From positions 2,816,875 through 2,880,874 of the forward strand of contig JABFRP010000002.1 of the NCBI GenBank assembly GCA_013141115.1: 64,000 nucleotides of DNA, given 5' to 3'. This stretch comes from Ferruginibacter sp. (GTDB lineage Bacteria > Bacteroidota > Bacteroidia > Chitinophagales > Chitinophagaceae). The number at the start of each line of letters is the position of its first letter. Position 1 is the first letter of the stretch. This document shows, one piece after another, positions 9,332 through 18,909 of the stretch. The position numbers and the translations under genes are program-made. Under the pieces are notes generated by a model. That model made no database searches and was not told where the DNA came from. It was given only the letters and a program-made list of their open reading frames with translations.

Positions 9332-10423
9332 TTATTTTTTTACCGCCACACCCACCATACTATCTGCCGTGCCGTAATATAAAAAATATTGGTTTTTAAA
9401 ATACACTAATCCTTCAATAAATGTGGTGCCCGATGTGTACTGGCCTTTTATTTCATGCGGCATATCGGGTTTAATAAAATAGCTACTGCACCTGGCTAAT
9501 AATTTTTCGGGATGTTTAGCATGAAATAAAGCCTGGCCTCCACAATAAATGCCTTTAGGCAAAGCGGGGTCAGCATCTTCTGTTTCGGCATTTTTACCAT
9601 TGTATAATAACACAATGCCTTTGCTGGTTAAAATTGCCGGAGGGCCGGGTTCTACCACATGGCTATCAAACATTTTTTTTCTTGCTGTAAGCACAGGTAC
9701 TAAACTATTTTCGGCATCGGTTAACGGGGTCCAGTTAATTAAATCTGTTGACGATGCCAGGTACACCGGTCCTTCTCCCCAATACATCCAATACTTACCA
9801 TTAACTTTAGCCGCAATAAATTTTCCATTTTTTTGTTGGGTAACAATTGAACCCGATTTACTCCAGATGTTTACAAACTTGCCATCATAAGCTTTTAAAA
9901 ATGCAGGGCCTTGTTTTTTCCAGTGTATTAAATCGGCAGAAGTGGCTACACTCAATCTTGCCACATCACGGTTCCAGCTGGTGTACAGCAATACATAATT
10001 ACCTTTTGCGGTTTCTATAATCCTCGGATCTTCGCAACCGCCGGGGTAATCGTATTGCATAAATGCGCCACTATCGGGATACAAAACCGGCTCCGGATTT
10101 TTTTTAAAGTGAATACCATCATCACTCACTGCAAGCCCTATTCTTGATGTACGCATACCAATGCCCACACCGGGTATATCTTCTGCCCTGAATAATATGT
10201 ACACTTTATTGTTGCGTACAATTGCCGCAGGGTTAAACACATCTGCTTTTTGCCATTGCACTACTTGTTTTTTTACAGGGCAGTTAAAAAGATAAGTAGA
10301 ATCTGCCTGCATTAAGGGATTAGTGGCAGGTTTTATAAATGGCCCCAGTTGCCAATCATTAATATTGGTTTGGCCAATAGCCGGGCAATTAAAGAGAAGA
10401 ACCAGTATTAGAAAATTTTTCAT
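9332..10423 (-). CDS. GH130 family enzyme, secreted (beta-mannosidase/phosphorylase type)
   Basis: 363 residues with a signal peptide (MKNFLILVLLFNCPAIGQ) and a five-bladed beta-propeller pattern. GH130 markers: GGCEDPRI (residues 128-135, containing the Asp usually assigned as general acid), an FDSHVVEPGPPAI segment in the middle and the C-terminal GTTFIEGLVYF ... YYGTADS block. GH130 contains intracellular mannosyl phosphorylases and exported beta-1,2-mannosidases; export argues for hydrolysis, since phosphate-dependent phosphorolysis is normally cytoplasmic. Acts in the periplasm or at the surface. Together with GH92 it points to mannose-containing glycans. Confidence 0.8.
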   Translation of the reverse strand: MKNFLILVLLFNCPAIGQTNINDWQLGPFIKPATNPLMQADSTYLFNCPVKKQVVQWQKADVFNPAAIVRNNKVYILFRAEDIPGVGIGMRTSRIGLAVSDDGIHFKKNPEPVLYPDSGAFMQYDYPGGCEDPRIIETAKGNYVLLYTSWNRDVARLSVATSADLIHWKKQGPAFLKAYDGKFVNIWSKSGSIVTQQKNGKFIAAKVNGKYWMYWGEGPVYLASSTDLINWTPLTDAENSLVPVLTARKKMFDSHVVEPGPPAILTSKGIVLLYNGKNAETEDADPALPKGIYCGGQALFHAKHPEKLLARCSSYFIKPDMPHEIKGQYTSGTTFIEGLVYFKNQYFLYYGTADSMVGVAVKK

Positions 10424-10521
10424 AAATTGTATTTTTTAAAACGATAACCTCAAAGCTTGCTGATCTCCTTTTTTATTAAAGCAATTTGCTTTGTATAGTT
10501 ACGAAAAAGATTGATTAAACC

Positions 10522-11796
10522 ATGGAACAATACGGAAAGATTTTATTAATTGCCATGCCTGCATTTTTGCTGCTGGTATTATTGGAAAAATGGTACGGCT
10601 GGCGTAAAGGAAAAGATACGGTCCGCAATATGGACATGATCTCCAGTTTAAGCTCTGGCGTAACCAATGTTACTAAAGATGTGCTTGGCCTTAGTGTCGC
10701 TATTATCAGTTATCAATGGCTTTTAAAACACTTAGCCATCACCCATATCCAACTTACCTGGCTTACGTATGTTATTGCGTTTATTGTGTTGGATTTTGCA
10801 GGCTATGTGGTGCATTTAATTGATCATAAAATAAATTTTTTCTGGAACAGTCATATCATACACCACAGTAGCGAAGAATTTAACCTGGCTTGCGCATTGC
10901 GCCAGAGTGTTTCTGTTTTTGTAAGATTGTTTGTCATTCTTTTATTGCCTGCGGCAGTGTTGGGTGTACCTGCCGAAGTAATAGCAATAGTTGCGCCACT
11001 GCATTTGTTTGCCCAATTCTGGTATCATACGCAGCATATTGGCAGAATGGGTTTTTTAGAAAAGATCATTGTTACACCTTCTCATCATCGGGTACATCAT
11101 GCTATTAATAAAGAGTATATAGATAAAAACCTGGGACAGATTTTTATTTTTTGGGATAAATTATTCGGCACTTTTCAGCAGGAGTTAAAAGATGTTCCCC
11201 CGGTGTACGGCATTACAAGGCCGGTACATACCTGGAACCCGATTAAAATTAATTTTCTGCATTTATGGCAATTGATAAAAGATGCCTGGCATGCAAAAAG
11301 TATTAAAGATAAATTGCGTATTTGGTTTATGCCCACCGGTTGGAGGCCGGCTGATGTGGAACAAAAATATCCATTGTATAAAATAGGGGATGTGTATCAT
11401 TTTGAGAAATATGCAACAGCAGAAAATAAACCTTTATTAATATGGTCGTGGATACAATTAATAGTGCTGCTGTTATTGGTGAGCTATCTTTTTGGAAATA
11501 TTGCATTGATTGAAAAGCCCGCCATTTTTGTGTACGGTGCTTTTATTTTTTTATTTGTATATGCTTTTACCGAATTAATGGATGGTAATAGATATGCATT
11601 GGTTTGGGAAGTTGCAAAAAATATAATAGGAGTGGCGCTTATTTTTCTTTTAGGAGATTGGTTTGGCGCAGGCAAAATATCATCTACAATAAGTTATGTA
11701 TTACTTGAATATTTTGCCATATCCAGCTTTGTTACAATCTGGCTGGTAGCGCAGCAAAAAAATAAAAATGGAAAGCCCCGGCTAACCGCAGTGTAA
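10522..11796 (+). CDS. Sterol desaturase / fatty acid hydroxylase superfamily membrane protein
   Basis: 424 residues. Hydrophobic helices at about 5-22, 55-70 and 80-98, then the di-iron histidine clusters of the superfamily: HLIDH (98-102), HIIHH (111-115) and HHRVHH near residue 190. The family introduces hydroxyl groups or double bonds into lipids using a membrane-bound di-iron centre. A further block of about four hydrophobic segments fills the last ~120 residues, making the protein longer than a minimal desaturase. It is transcribed opposite to both neighbours, so it appears to be an independent unit; the lipid substrate is unknown. Confidence 0.85.
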   Translation: MEQYGKILLIAMPAFLLLVLLEKWYGWRKGKDTVRNMDMISSLSSGVTNVTKDVLGLSVAIISYQWLLKHLAITHIQLTWLTYVIAFIVLDFAGYVVHLIDHKINFFWNSHIIHHSSEEFNLACALRQSVSVFVRLFVILLLPAAVLGVPAEVIAIVAPLHLFAQFWYHTQHIGRMGFLEKIIVTPSHHRVHHAINKEYIDKNLGQIFIFWDKLFGTFQQELKDVPPVYGITRPVHTWNPIKINFLHLWQLIKDAWHAKSIKDKLRIWFMPTGWRPADVEQKYPLYKIGDVYHFEKYATAENKPLLIWSWIQLIVLLLLVSYLFGNIALIEKPAIFVYGAFIFLFVYAFTELMDGNRYALVWEVAKNIIGVALIFLLGDWFGAGKISSTISYVLLEYFAISSFVTIWLVAQQKNKNGKPRLTAV

Positions 11797-11817
11797 ATAA
11801 AAATAAAGGGAATCTTT

Positions 11818-12720
11818 TTATACAGGTAAAACTGGCCTTGTTGCAATACCATCATTAATGATTTTGAGGATGCGTTCTCTTTCTTCTCCCACTAAAGTTA
11901 ATCTTGGTGCCCTTACACTTTCCGATCCTATGCCCGCCTGGGTTTCTGCCAGCTTAATATATTGTACCAGTTTGGCATGAATATCTAATTCCAGTAATGG
12001 CATAAACCAACGGTATATTTTTGCGGCTTCGGCAATTTTACCTGCTTTAACTAAATTAAAAATGGTAACTGTTTCCGCAGGAAAAGCACAAACCAAACCT
12101 GCTACCCAGCCATCAGCACCCAGGCAAAGTTCTTCCATGGCCAAAGTATCTACACCACATAAAATTTTAAAGCGATCGCCAAAGCGGTTAATCATTCGTG
12201 TAACATTGGTTACATCTCTGGTGCTTTCTTTTACGGCCTGAATATTTTTGCATGCTGCTAAATCGGCAAACATATCTAGTGTTACATCTGTTTTATAATC
12301 TACCGGATTGTTGTAGATCATTATTGGTAAGTCGGTAGAGTTGGCAATGGTTTTAAAATAAGTAACTGTTTCCCGGTGATCGGTTTTGTAACGCATCGGG
12401 GGCAATGCCATTAAACCTTTGGCGCCCCATGCTTTTGCATAAGCTGCCTGTTGCAAAGCTTCTTTGGTAGCACCTTCTGCAATATTTAATATCACGGGTA
12501 CTTTTCCGGCGCATTTTTCCACAGCAAATTTTATCAGCGTTTCTTTTTCACTGGTAGATAATACACTGGCTTCGCCTAAAGTGCCGCCTAAAATAATGCC
12601 GTTTACACCGGCTGCTAATTGTACGTTTAAATTTTTCTCAAACAGCGGAAGATCTAATGTATCGTTGGGGGTGAATTTTGTAGTAAGTGCAGGAATTACT
12701 CCGGTCCATTGAACGCTCAT
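11818..12720 (-). CDS. DHDPS/N-acetylneuraminate lyase family enzyme
   Basis: 300 residues from the ATG at 12720; an upstream in-frame ATG at 12756 would run through the shared operator and is rejected. TIM-barrel markers: GGTLGEASVLS (the DHDPS-family GTTGE block) near residue 45, the YNNP motif with its catalytic Tyr around 137, and the Schiff-base Lys in QAVKEST around 165. The family includes DapA, sialate lyase, 2-keto-3-deoxy aldolases and the pyrroline-4-hydroxy-2-carboxylate deaminase of hydroxyproline catabolism. The hydroxyproline epimerase 2.5 kb away favours the last role, but this is inference. Expression is likely controlled by the LacI-type site immediately upstream. Confidence 0.75.
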   Translation of the reverse strand: MSVQWTGVIPALTTKFTPNDTLDLPLFEKNLNVQLAAGVNGIILGGTLGEASVLSTSEKETLIKFAVEKCAGKVPVILNIAEGATKEALQQAAYAKAWGAKGLMALPPMRYKTDHRETVTYFKTIANSTDLPIMIYNNPVDYKTDVTLDMFADLAACKNIQAVKESTRDVTNVTRMINRFGDRFKILCGVDTLAMEELCLGADGWVAGLVCAFPAETVTIFNLVKAGKIAEAAKIYRWFMPLLELDIHAKLVQYIKLAETQAGIGSESVRAPRLTLVGEERERILKIINDGIATRPVLPV

Positions 12721-12751
12721 GGTGTTATTTTTTTCTAAGGTATAAAAAAAA

Positions 12752-12781
12752 TGCACATCAACCGTTTTCGCAAACGATTTC
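12752..12781 (-). promoter_or_regulatory. LacI-type operator overlapping the DHDPS-gene promoter
   Basis: Bases 12752-12775 are identical to 15642-15665 upstream of lacI; over 30 bases there is one mismatch. Two adjacent 12-mers (12758-12769 and 12770-12781) resemble the palindrome GCAAACGTTTGC (9/12 and 10/12 matches). On the minus strand a TTG at 12761-12759 is followed after 16 bases by TACCTTAG, a near match to the Bacteroidota -7 element TAnnTTTG. The operator would cover the -33 element. It also lies upstream of GH13 on the plus strand. Confidence 0.65.
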
Positions 12782-12869
12782 TGAAACTTAGTTTTATGGT
12801 ATCATTTTTTTATCGGAACGCAAGCTTTAAATTACAACATTATCTCCACGTTATTAACGATATACTAAT

Positions 12870-14612
12870 ATGAAAAGAACAATTTTATCAGTAATATATT
12901 TTTTGGTTATTGTTGCTGTAATCACTTCCTGTAATTCTTCCAATACAAAAAATACTGACAATTCCACTGTGGTAAATGATCGTAAATGGTGGAAAGAAGC
13001 GGTAGTATATCAAATTTATCCAAGAAGTTTTAAAGATAGTGATGGTGATGGGGTGGGAGATCTGAAAGGCATTATTGCTAAACTGGATTATTTAAAAAGC
13101 CTGGGTATTGATGCAATATGGCTCAATCCCATTTATTCTTCTCCCAATGATGATAATGGATACGATATAAGCGACTACCGAAATATTATGAAAGAGTTTG
13201 GTACCATGGAAGATTTTAATGCTTTACTAAAAGGAATGCACGAACGTGGTATTAAATTGGTGATGGACCTGGTGGTAAATCACAGCAGCGACGAACATGA
13301 ATGGTTTAAACAAAGCCGCAGCAGCAGAACAAACCCTTACCGTAATTATTATCATTGGTGGAATGCAGAAAAAGGAACTCCATCTCCACGATATAGTTTA
13401 TTTGATATTAATCATGATGCTTGGAAATATGATTCACTCACCAATGCTTATTACCTGCATTATTTTTCCCGCAAGCAACCCGACTTAAATTGGGAAAATC
13501 CAAAGCTGCGTACCGAAGTATATGATATTATGAAATTTTGGTTAGATAAAGGTATCGATGGATTCAGGATGGATGCGTTTCAGTTTGTAGCAAAGGATAC
13601 CACATTCCCAATTTTTCCATTGGGGTACGAAAAAGATTTTATTAAATACTACGGTATGGTAAATCCAATACATGATTATTTAAAAGAAATGCACAAAGAA
13701 GTTTTTAGCAAGTATGATGTAATGAGTGTGGCAGAAGGTGCCGGTAATTCTTTTGAAGATGCCCATAATTTAGTGGATGCCGACAGGAATGAACTGAATA
13801 TGGCTTACGCATTTGATGCCGTGGATATTGCAAAGCCCGAAGGATACAGTGTGGTAAAGTTAAAAGAGATATTTACTAAGTGGGATAGTGCATTTGCGCA
13901 AAAAGGCTGGCTATCTGTTTATTTAGCTAATCATGATCAGGCAAGAATGGTAAGCCGGTTTGGAAACGATGCCCCTGAGTTTAGAGAGCTGTCATCAAAA
14001 ATGCTGAGTACTTTTTTGATGACCATGCGTGGCACACCTTATTATTATAATGGCGATGAACTGGGGATGACCAATATACGGTTTGAAAATATTGAAGATT
14101 ATAAGGATATGCCCACGCTTAACGAATACCAGCACCAAAAAAATATCGGTGGCGATATTAAACACTTTATGGAAACCATAAAATTCGGTTGCAGAGATAA
14201 TGGTCGTACTCCATTTCAATGGGACAGTTCTTTTAATGCCGGTTTTACAACAGGTACGCCATGGATAAAAGTTAACCCCAATTATAATACAATAAATGCT
14301 GCTGCGCAGGAAAAGGATAATAACAGTTGTTTGAATTACTTTAGACAATTAACCAGGCTGCGTAAAGAAAACCTGGCCTTAGTGTATGGAAAGTATACTA
14401 TCCTGGATAAAAGCAATACTGATGTGTATGCTTATACAAGGGAAATGGATGGCAAAAAATTATTGGTTATTTTAAATTTTAAAAGTACCCTAAGTACGGT
14501 AACTACAGGCATTGATGTAAGTAAGGCAAAAGTTTTGCTCAGTAATTATTCTGTACCTGGCAACAATACAAAACTGCGGCCATACGAAGCTGTTGTTTAT
14601 GAATTGCAGTAA
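12870..14612 (+). CDS. GH13 alpha-glucosidase, lipoprotein
   Basis: 580 residues. Lipobox ITSC with Cys21 predicts a lipoprotein, placing the enzyme in the periplasm or outer membrane. GH13 region I is DLVVNH; the catalytic triad is Asp235 (GFRMDAF), Glu289 (VAEGAG) and Asp356 (NHDQ). The opening segment [17 protein letters not shown] and the DGVGDLKGI motif are typical of oligo-1,6-glucosidase/alpha-glucosidase and trehalulose-synthase-like subfamilies. It should release glucose from short alpha-glucosides. It is divergent from the DHDPS-family gene across a LacI-type operator and convergent with lacI (7-base gap). A paralogue at 36825-38611 carries a frameshift, so this copy may be the only intact one. 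Confidence 0.9.
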   Translation: MKRTILSVIYFLVIVAVITSCNSSNTKNTDNSTVVNDRKWWKEAVVYQIYPRSFKDSDGDGVGDLKGIIAKLDYLKSLGIDAIWLNPIYSSPNDDNGYDISDYRNIMKEFGTMEDFNALLKGMHERGIKLVMDLVVNHSSDEHEWFKQSRSSRTNPYRNYYHWWNAEKGTPSPRYSLFDINHDAWKYDSLTNAYYLHYFSRKQPDLNWENPKLRTEVYDIMKFWLDKGIDGFRMDAFQFVAKDTTFPIFPLGYEKDFIKYYGMVNPIHDYLKEMHKEVFSKYDVMSVAEGAGNSFEDAHNLVDADRNELNMAYAFDAVDIAKPEGYSVVKLKEIFTKWDSAFAQKGWLSVYLANHDQARMVSRFGNDAPEFRELSSKMLSTFLMTMRGTPYYYNGDELGMTNIRFENIEDYKDMPTLNEYQHQKNIGGDIKHFMETIKFGCRDNGRTPFQWDSSFNAGFTTGTPWIKVNPNYNTINAAAQEKDNNSCLNYFRQLTRLRKENLALVYGKYTILDKSNTDVYAYTREMDGKKLLVILNFKSTLSTVTTGIDVSKAKVLLSNYSVPGNNTKLRPYEAVVYELQ

Positions 14613-14619
14613 GCAAAAA

Positions 14620-15606
14620 CTACAGTGACCCTCCTTCTACCAATAAGGATTCTATGGTAAGTTCCTGTATAAATGTACTGCCGCCAAGGCAGGCCATCAT
14701 GCTGCTAAACGCCAGCTTTCCTAGTTTATGTCCGCTGGTTTCCACATAAGTAATTTCAGGATAGTAGAGTTTTGGTGCGCCGCCATTGCTGATGGTTATT
14801 ACAGCAATATCTTGCGGCACTTTTAATCCCTTTTGCTGTACTACTTTCATTGCACCAATTAATATCTCATCGCTCATGCAAAAAATGGTATCTGGTTTTT
14901 CTTTTAAATGCCGTAACATTATTTCCTCTGCTTCTACAGAGCTGGATGCATGATCGGTGATCAGTTTTATTTTATTTACTTTCTCGTTGATGGTATTTTG
15001 AAAAGCTTCCAGCCTTTTTTTTGTAATTAAAAGATGAGGGTTGCCAAAAATGCCGAGTACTTTTTTCTTCTTTTTATTTACGATAGCATTTGCAGCCATT
15101 GTGGCTGAAAGAGAATCTGCTACGCATACTTTATTGCAATTATTTATTTCCGGTACTTTATCAAAAAAAATTACGGGTATGTCCAGTTCTTTCAGTTTTA
15201 AAAAAGGCTCTATGTTAGTTGTATCTGGCGAAATGCATACAAACAAGCCGGTGATCCTGTTTTGACGGCACAATTTTAAATTGGTAATTTCTATCAATGG
15301 ATCATCACCAGATTGCAGTATCATTAATGAGTAACCATTTTTCCTGCTTTCTTCTTCCACCGAAGCAATGAAGGCATTGTAAAACCAGTTTGAAATGGAA
15401 GGAACAATAAGGCCAAATAATTTACTGTTGCTGGTGCGTAAGTTAATGGCATTGGCATTGGGTTCGTAATCCAGAGTTTCGGCTAACTCAACCACCCGTT
15501 GTTTGGTTTTATCAGAAATATCCGGATGGTTTTTTAATGCCCTGGAAATGGTGGAGATGCTAAGGCCAAGAATCTCCGAAATTTTTTTCAAAGTGGTATT
15601 GTTCAT
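14620..15606 (-). CDS. LacI-family transcriptional regulator
   Basis: 328 residues from the ATG at 15606, chosen because the DNA-binding domain begins there (MNNTTLKKISEILGLS); the longer frame to 15675 would translate the operator. The helix-turn-helix continues with STISRALKNHPDISDKT and the hinge with DYEPNANAINLRTS. A periplasmic-binding-protein-like effector domain follows (LFGLIVPSISNWFY onward). Such regulators bind a sugar and release a CG-centred palindrome. Three tandem operator-like 12-mers, one a perfect palindrome, lie 42-78 bases upstream of its start, consistent with autoregulation and with control of the divergent susC. Confidence 0.92.
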   Translation of the reverse strand: MNNTTLKKISEILGLSISTISRALKNHPDISDKTKQRVVELAETLDYEPNANAINLRTSNSKLFGLIVPSISNWFYNAFIASVEEESRKNGYSLMILQSGDDPLIEITNLKLCRQNRITGLFVCISPDTTNIEPFLKLKELDIPVIFFDKVPEINNCNKVCVADSLSATMAANAIVNKKKKKVLGIFGNPHLLITKKRLEAFQNTINEKVNKIKLITDHASSSVEAEEIMLRHLKEKPDTIFCMSDEILIGAMKVVQQKGLKVPQDIAVITISNGGAPKLYYPEITYVETSGHKLGKLAFSSMMACLGGSTFIQELTIESLLVEGGSL

Positions 15607-15641
15607 ATAGGAGCTAGTGTTGGCGTAAGTTAAAAAAAATT

Positions 15642-15683
15642 TGCACATCAACCGTTTTCGCAAACAATTTCGCAAACGTTTGC
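15642..15683 (-). promoter_or_regulatory. lacI/susC intergenic operator: three abutting 12-mers
   Basis: Three 12-base units abut without gaps at 15648-15659, 15660-15671 and 15672-15683. The last is the perfect palindrome GCAAACGTTTGC, the classic CG-centred LacI-family operator. Minus-strand TTG (15651-15649), a 16-base spacer and TAACTTAC give the same promoter geometry as the site at 12752. The rest of the gap to susC (15684-15900) shows no further clear motif. Confidence 0.7.
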
Positions 15684-15900
15684 AGCGAATTTAGTGTTTT
15701 TACTGTGTCTTTTATACATATTCAGCTGTATTTTTAATTTGGAAATATTTTTTTTAGAGAAACTATCCTGAACTGTATGCTTTTTTTGAGATCAAAAATT
15801 AAGTACTGAAGTAGGCTTGGTTTGTTTAAAATTTAATTTCTGCTGAACACTTGTTATAATTATTCATACCAAAAACCAAACGATTATGCTTCTTGCTATT

Positions 15901-18882
15901 ATGAGGAAAACTGCTATGCTCCTGCTGGCAGTTATCGGGTTTACTGCGTTTGCAAAAGCCCAAACAGTTACAGGCACTGTAACTGATTCAAAAGGAGATC
16001 CCATTTCGGGCATTTCTGTTACTGTAAAAGGTACTACAAACGGTTCGGCTACCAACGCACAGGGGGTATTTACATTATCCAATGTTGCTAATGGTGCTAC
16101 TTTAGTTTTTTCCGGTGCCGGCTTTACGGCGCAAAGCGTAAAATCTACCGGAGGGGCTGTAAATGTATCAATGTCTACACTAATTTCTAACCTTAACGAA
16201 GTGGTGGTAGTAGGTTATGGTACTGCACGTAAAAAAGATCTTACAGGTTCTGTTGGATCAGTTAGTGCGAAGGACTTTAACAAAGGTACCTACACTTCTG
16301 CCGATCAGTTAATTCAGGGTAAGGTGGCAGGTGTACAAATGATCAATAATGGTGGTGCTCCAGGTGGTGCATCTACTGTAAAGATCAGGGGTAACTCTAC
16401 TGTAACCGGGTCAGGTCAGCCTTTGTATATAGTAGATGGTGTTCAATTAGACGGAAGATCTCCAAGACCAGGTTTGGGAGAAGTTGGTTTGGGAGGAAGT
16501 AACCCCGGAAGCAACCCGTTAAACTTTATTAACCCTGCAGATATTGCTTCAATGGATGTATTAAAAGACGCTTCTGCTACGGCTATTTATGGTTCAAGAG
16601 CTGCTTATGGTGTAATATTAATTACTACAAAAAGAGGTCAAACCGGACAGCCTAAAATTGATTTTAGTGTATCTACCGGTTTTTCTAAAATAGCTAAAAA
16701 ATTAAAAGTATTAGATGCAGGCCAGTTTAGGAGTGCTTTAACTTACTATGGTTTAAGTAATGCAAATGATAAAGGTTCCAGCGTAGACGCATTGGATGAA
16801 ATATTACAAACTGGTGTAATCAAAAATTACAATGTTGCTATTAGCGGGGGTAACGAAAATGCAAAATTCAGAGCATCTTTTGGAGCTTTAGACCAAACAG
16901 GTATAGTTAAGGAAACAGGTATTAAAAAATATTCTGCTAACATTAGTGCCAATTTTAAATTTTTAGAAAGCAGAAAATTTGGATTGGATATTAATATTCT
17001 TCCAAGTCAGTATTCCGAAGATATTGCGCCAATTTCAAATAATGCAGGCTCAAGAGGAAGTTTAATTGGTAATGCATTGCAGTGGAACCCAACTGAAAAA
17101 TTGGTATTACGTAATGCAGCTAATACGGCAGATTCTTTTAACGTACAAAGAGGTGGTGATTTAATCAATCCTGTAGCTTTAAATGCAGCAATACAGGATA
17201 AGGCAAAAGTAACTACCGTTTTAGCAAGTATTTCTCCCTACTATAAATTTAATAAGTCTCTTGAATACAGATTTTTATATAGTATTAACTATGGTACAGG
17301 TATTAGAAGAACAAGTATTCAGCCTTTCATGAACTTTAATGATGTATTAGATAAAGGGCGTGCAATTATTGCTTCTAACGAGTTAACTACTCAGCAATAT
17401 ACCCAAACATTAAATTTCAATAAAGAAATATCAGCTGGCCTTAATTTAAATGCACTTGGTGGTTTTGAATATGTAAAGTATTCAAATAAAGGATACAGTA
17501 TGGGTGGCTTTGGTGCTGCTGGTGGCGGTTTTGGTAATTATGGTTTAGATTTTACCAATTATATTCAATACAGTAACCCCTCAAATAGAAGTATCGGTTC
17601 ATTCGCAGATCCTAGCTATGAAGTACAATCTTATTTTGCCAGGGCTAATTTTAATTACAAGGATAAATATTTATTAACAGGTACTTTCAGAGCTGATGGA
17701 TCTTCAAAGTTTGGTGCTAATAATAAATACGGTTATTTCCCATCTTTCTCTGCAGCATGGGTTGTAAATAAAGAAGATTTCTTTAAAGTAGATTTTATTA
17801 ATTCACTTAAAATTCGTGCAGGCTGGGGTAAAACTGGTAATCAGGAATTCCCTTCTGGTTCAGCACAACGCAGGTATAATTTTGGTAGCGATGGTACTTC
17901 TCTTAATATTAGTAACAACGCTAACGAAGATTTGAAATGGCAATCTGACCGTCAGTATAACATTGGTGCAGATGCTACAGTGTTAAACAATAGAATTACA
18001 ATAACTGTTGATTACTTTAACAAAAACACTTCTGATTTGCTATTTCCAACAGAACCACTACAACCAGCTGCTCCCGGTGGCGCTATTACCTGGAAAAATT
18101 TGAAAGGTAATATTATTAACAAAGGGTTTGAAGCCGCTGTTAATGCTTCCATTTTGGATAAAAAAGATTGGTCTATAAATGTGGGTGTAAATGCTACATT
18201 CATTCAAAACGAAGTATCTAATCTTGCAGCTTCTATTAACACAGGTGCTTTGGATGGTCAGGGTATTTCAGGATCCACTGTTGAAGTATTGCGTAACGGA
18301 CTTCCGATGAATGCATTTGTTACCAGGAGATTTTTAGGATTTGACAAAACTACCGGTTTGGCTAATTATGCTGATGGTGGTGATGTGCTTTACTACGCAG
18401 GTAGCCCCAACCCTAAAACATTGCTTGGTTTTACTGCCACTGTGTAATACAAAAAGTTTTCATTAACCGCAAATATGAATGGTGCATTTGGACACCAGAT
18501 ATACAACAACACACTGAACAATGTGATAAATGTAGGAAGTATTAATAATGGTAAAAACATTGCATTGTCTGTATATCAGGATCCAATTAAAGAATCGTTT
18601 GCTAACCCGGTTACTGCATCATCAAGATTTTTGGAAAAAGGAAATTACCTGAAGATGACTAATGCTACACTGGCTTATGCGGTGGGTAATATAGGAAAAG
18701 CATTTAAAGGTATTAACGTGTATGTAACTGGTCAAAACCTTTTTGTAATTACAAAGTACACAGGGTTTGATCCGGAAGTAAACGTAGATAAAAATGTAAA
18801 TGGTGTTCCTTCTGTTGGTATCGAATATATTCCTTACCCATCAGCAAGAACAGTAACTTTTGGTTTAAACTTCTCTTTATAA
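15901..18882 (+). pseudogene. SusC-like TonB-dependent outer-membrane transporter, interrupted by an in-frame TAA
   Basis: Signal peptide (MRKTAMLLLAVIGFTAFAKAQ), a carboxypeptidase-regulatory-like domain (TVTGTVTDSKGDPISGISV), then the plug with VVVVGYGTARKKDLTGSVG and the barrel: a typical SusC. After the codon for Val in LLGFTATV, a TAA at 18445-18447 interrupts the frame; the same frame then continues YKKFSLTANMNGAFGH to the normal barrel C-terminus at 18882. With the stop ignored the protein is ~993 residues, the family norm. A CAA or AAA to TAA single substitution explains it. Translation as written gives an 848-residue product lacking the last barrel strands, which should not assemble. 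An alternative ATG lies at 15886. susD follows 27 bases later. Confidence 0.9.
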
Positions 18883-18909
18883 ATCTAATTGATTGTAAAA
18901 ACATAAATT

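Noticed and set aside
15607..15675. 23-residue extension of LacI
   Set aside because: It lies over the promoter-operator region, and the helix-turn-helix starts at the ATG at 15606.
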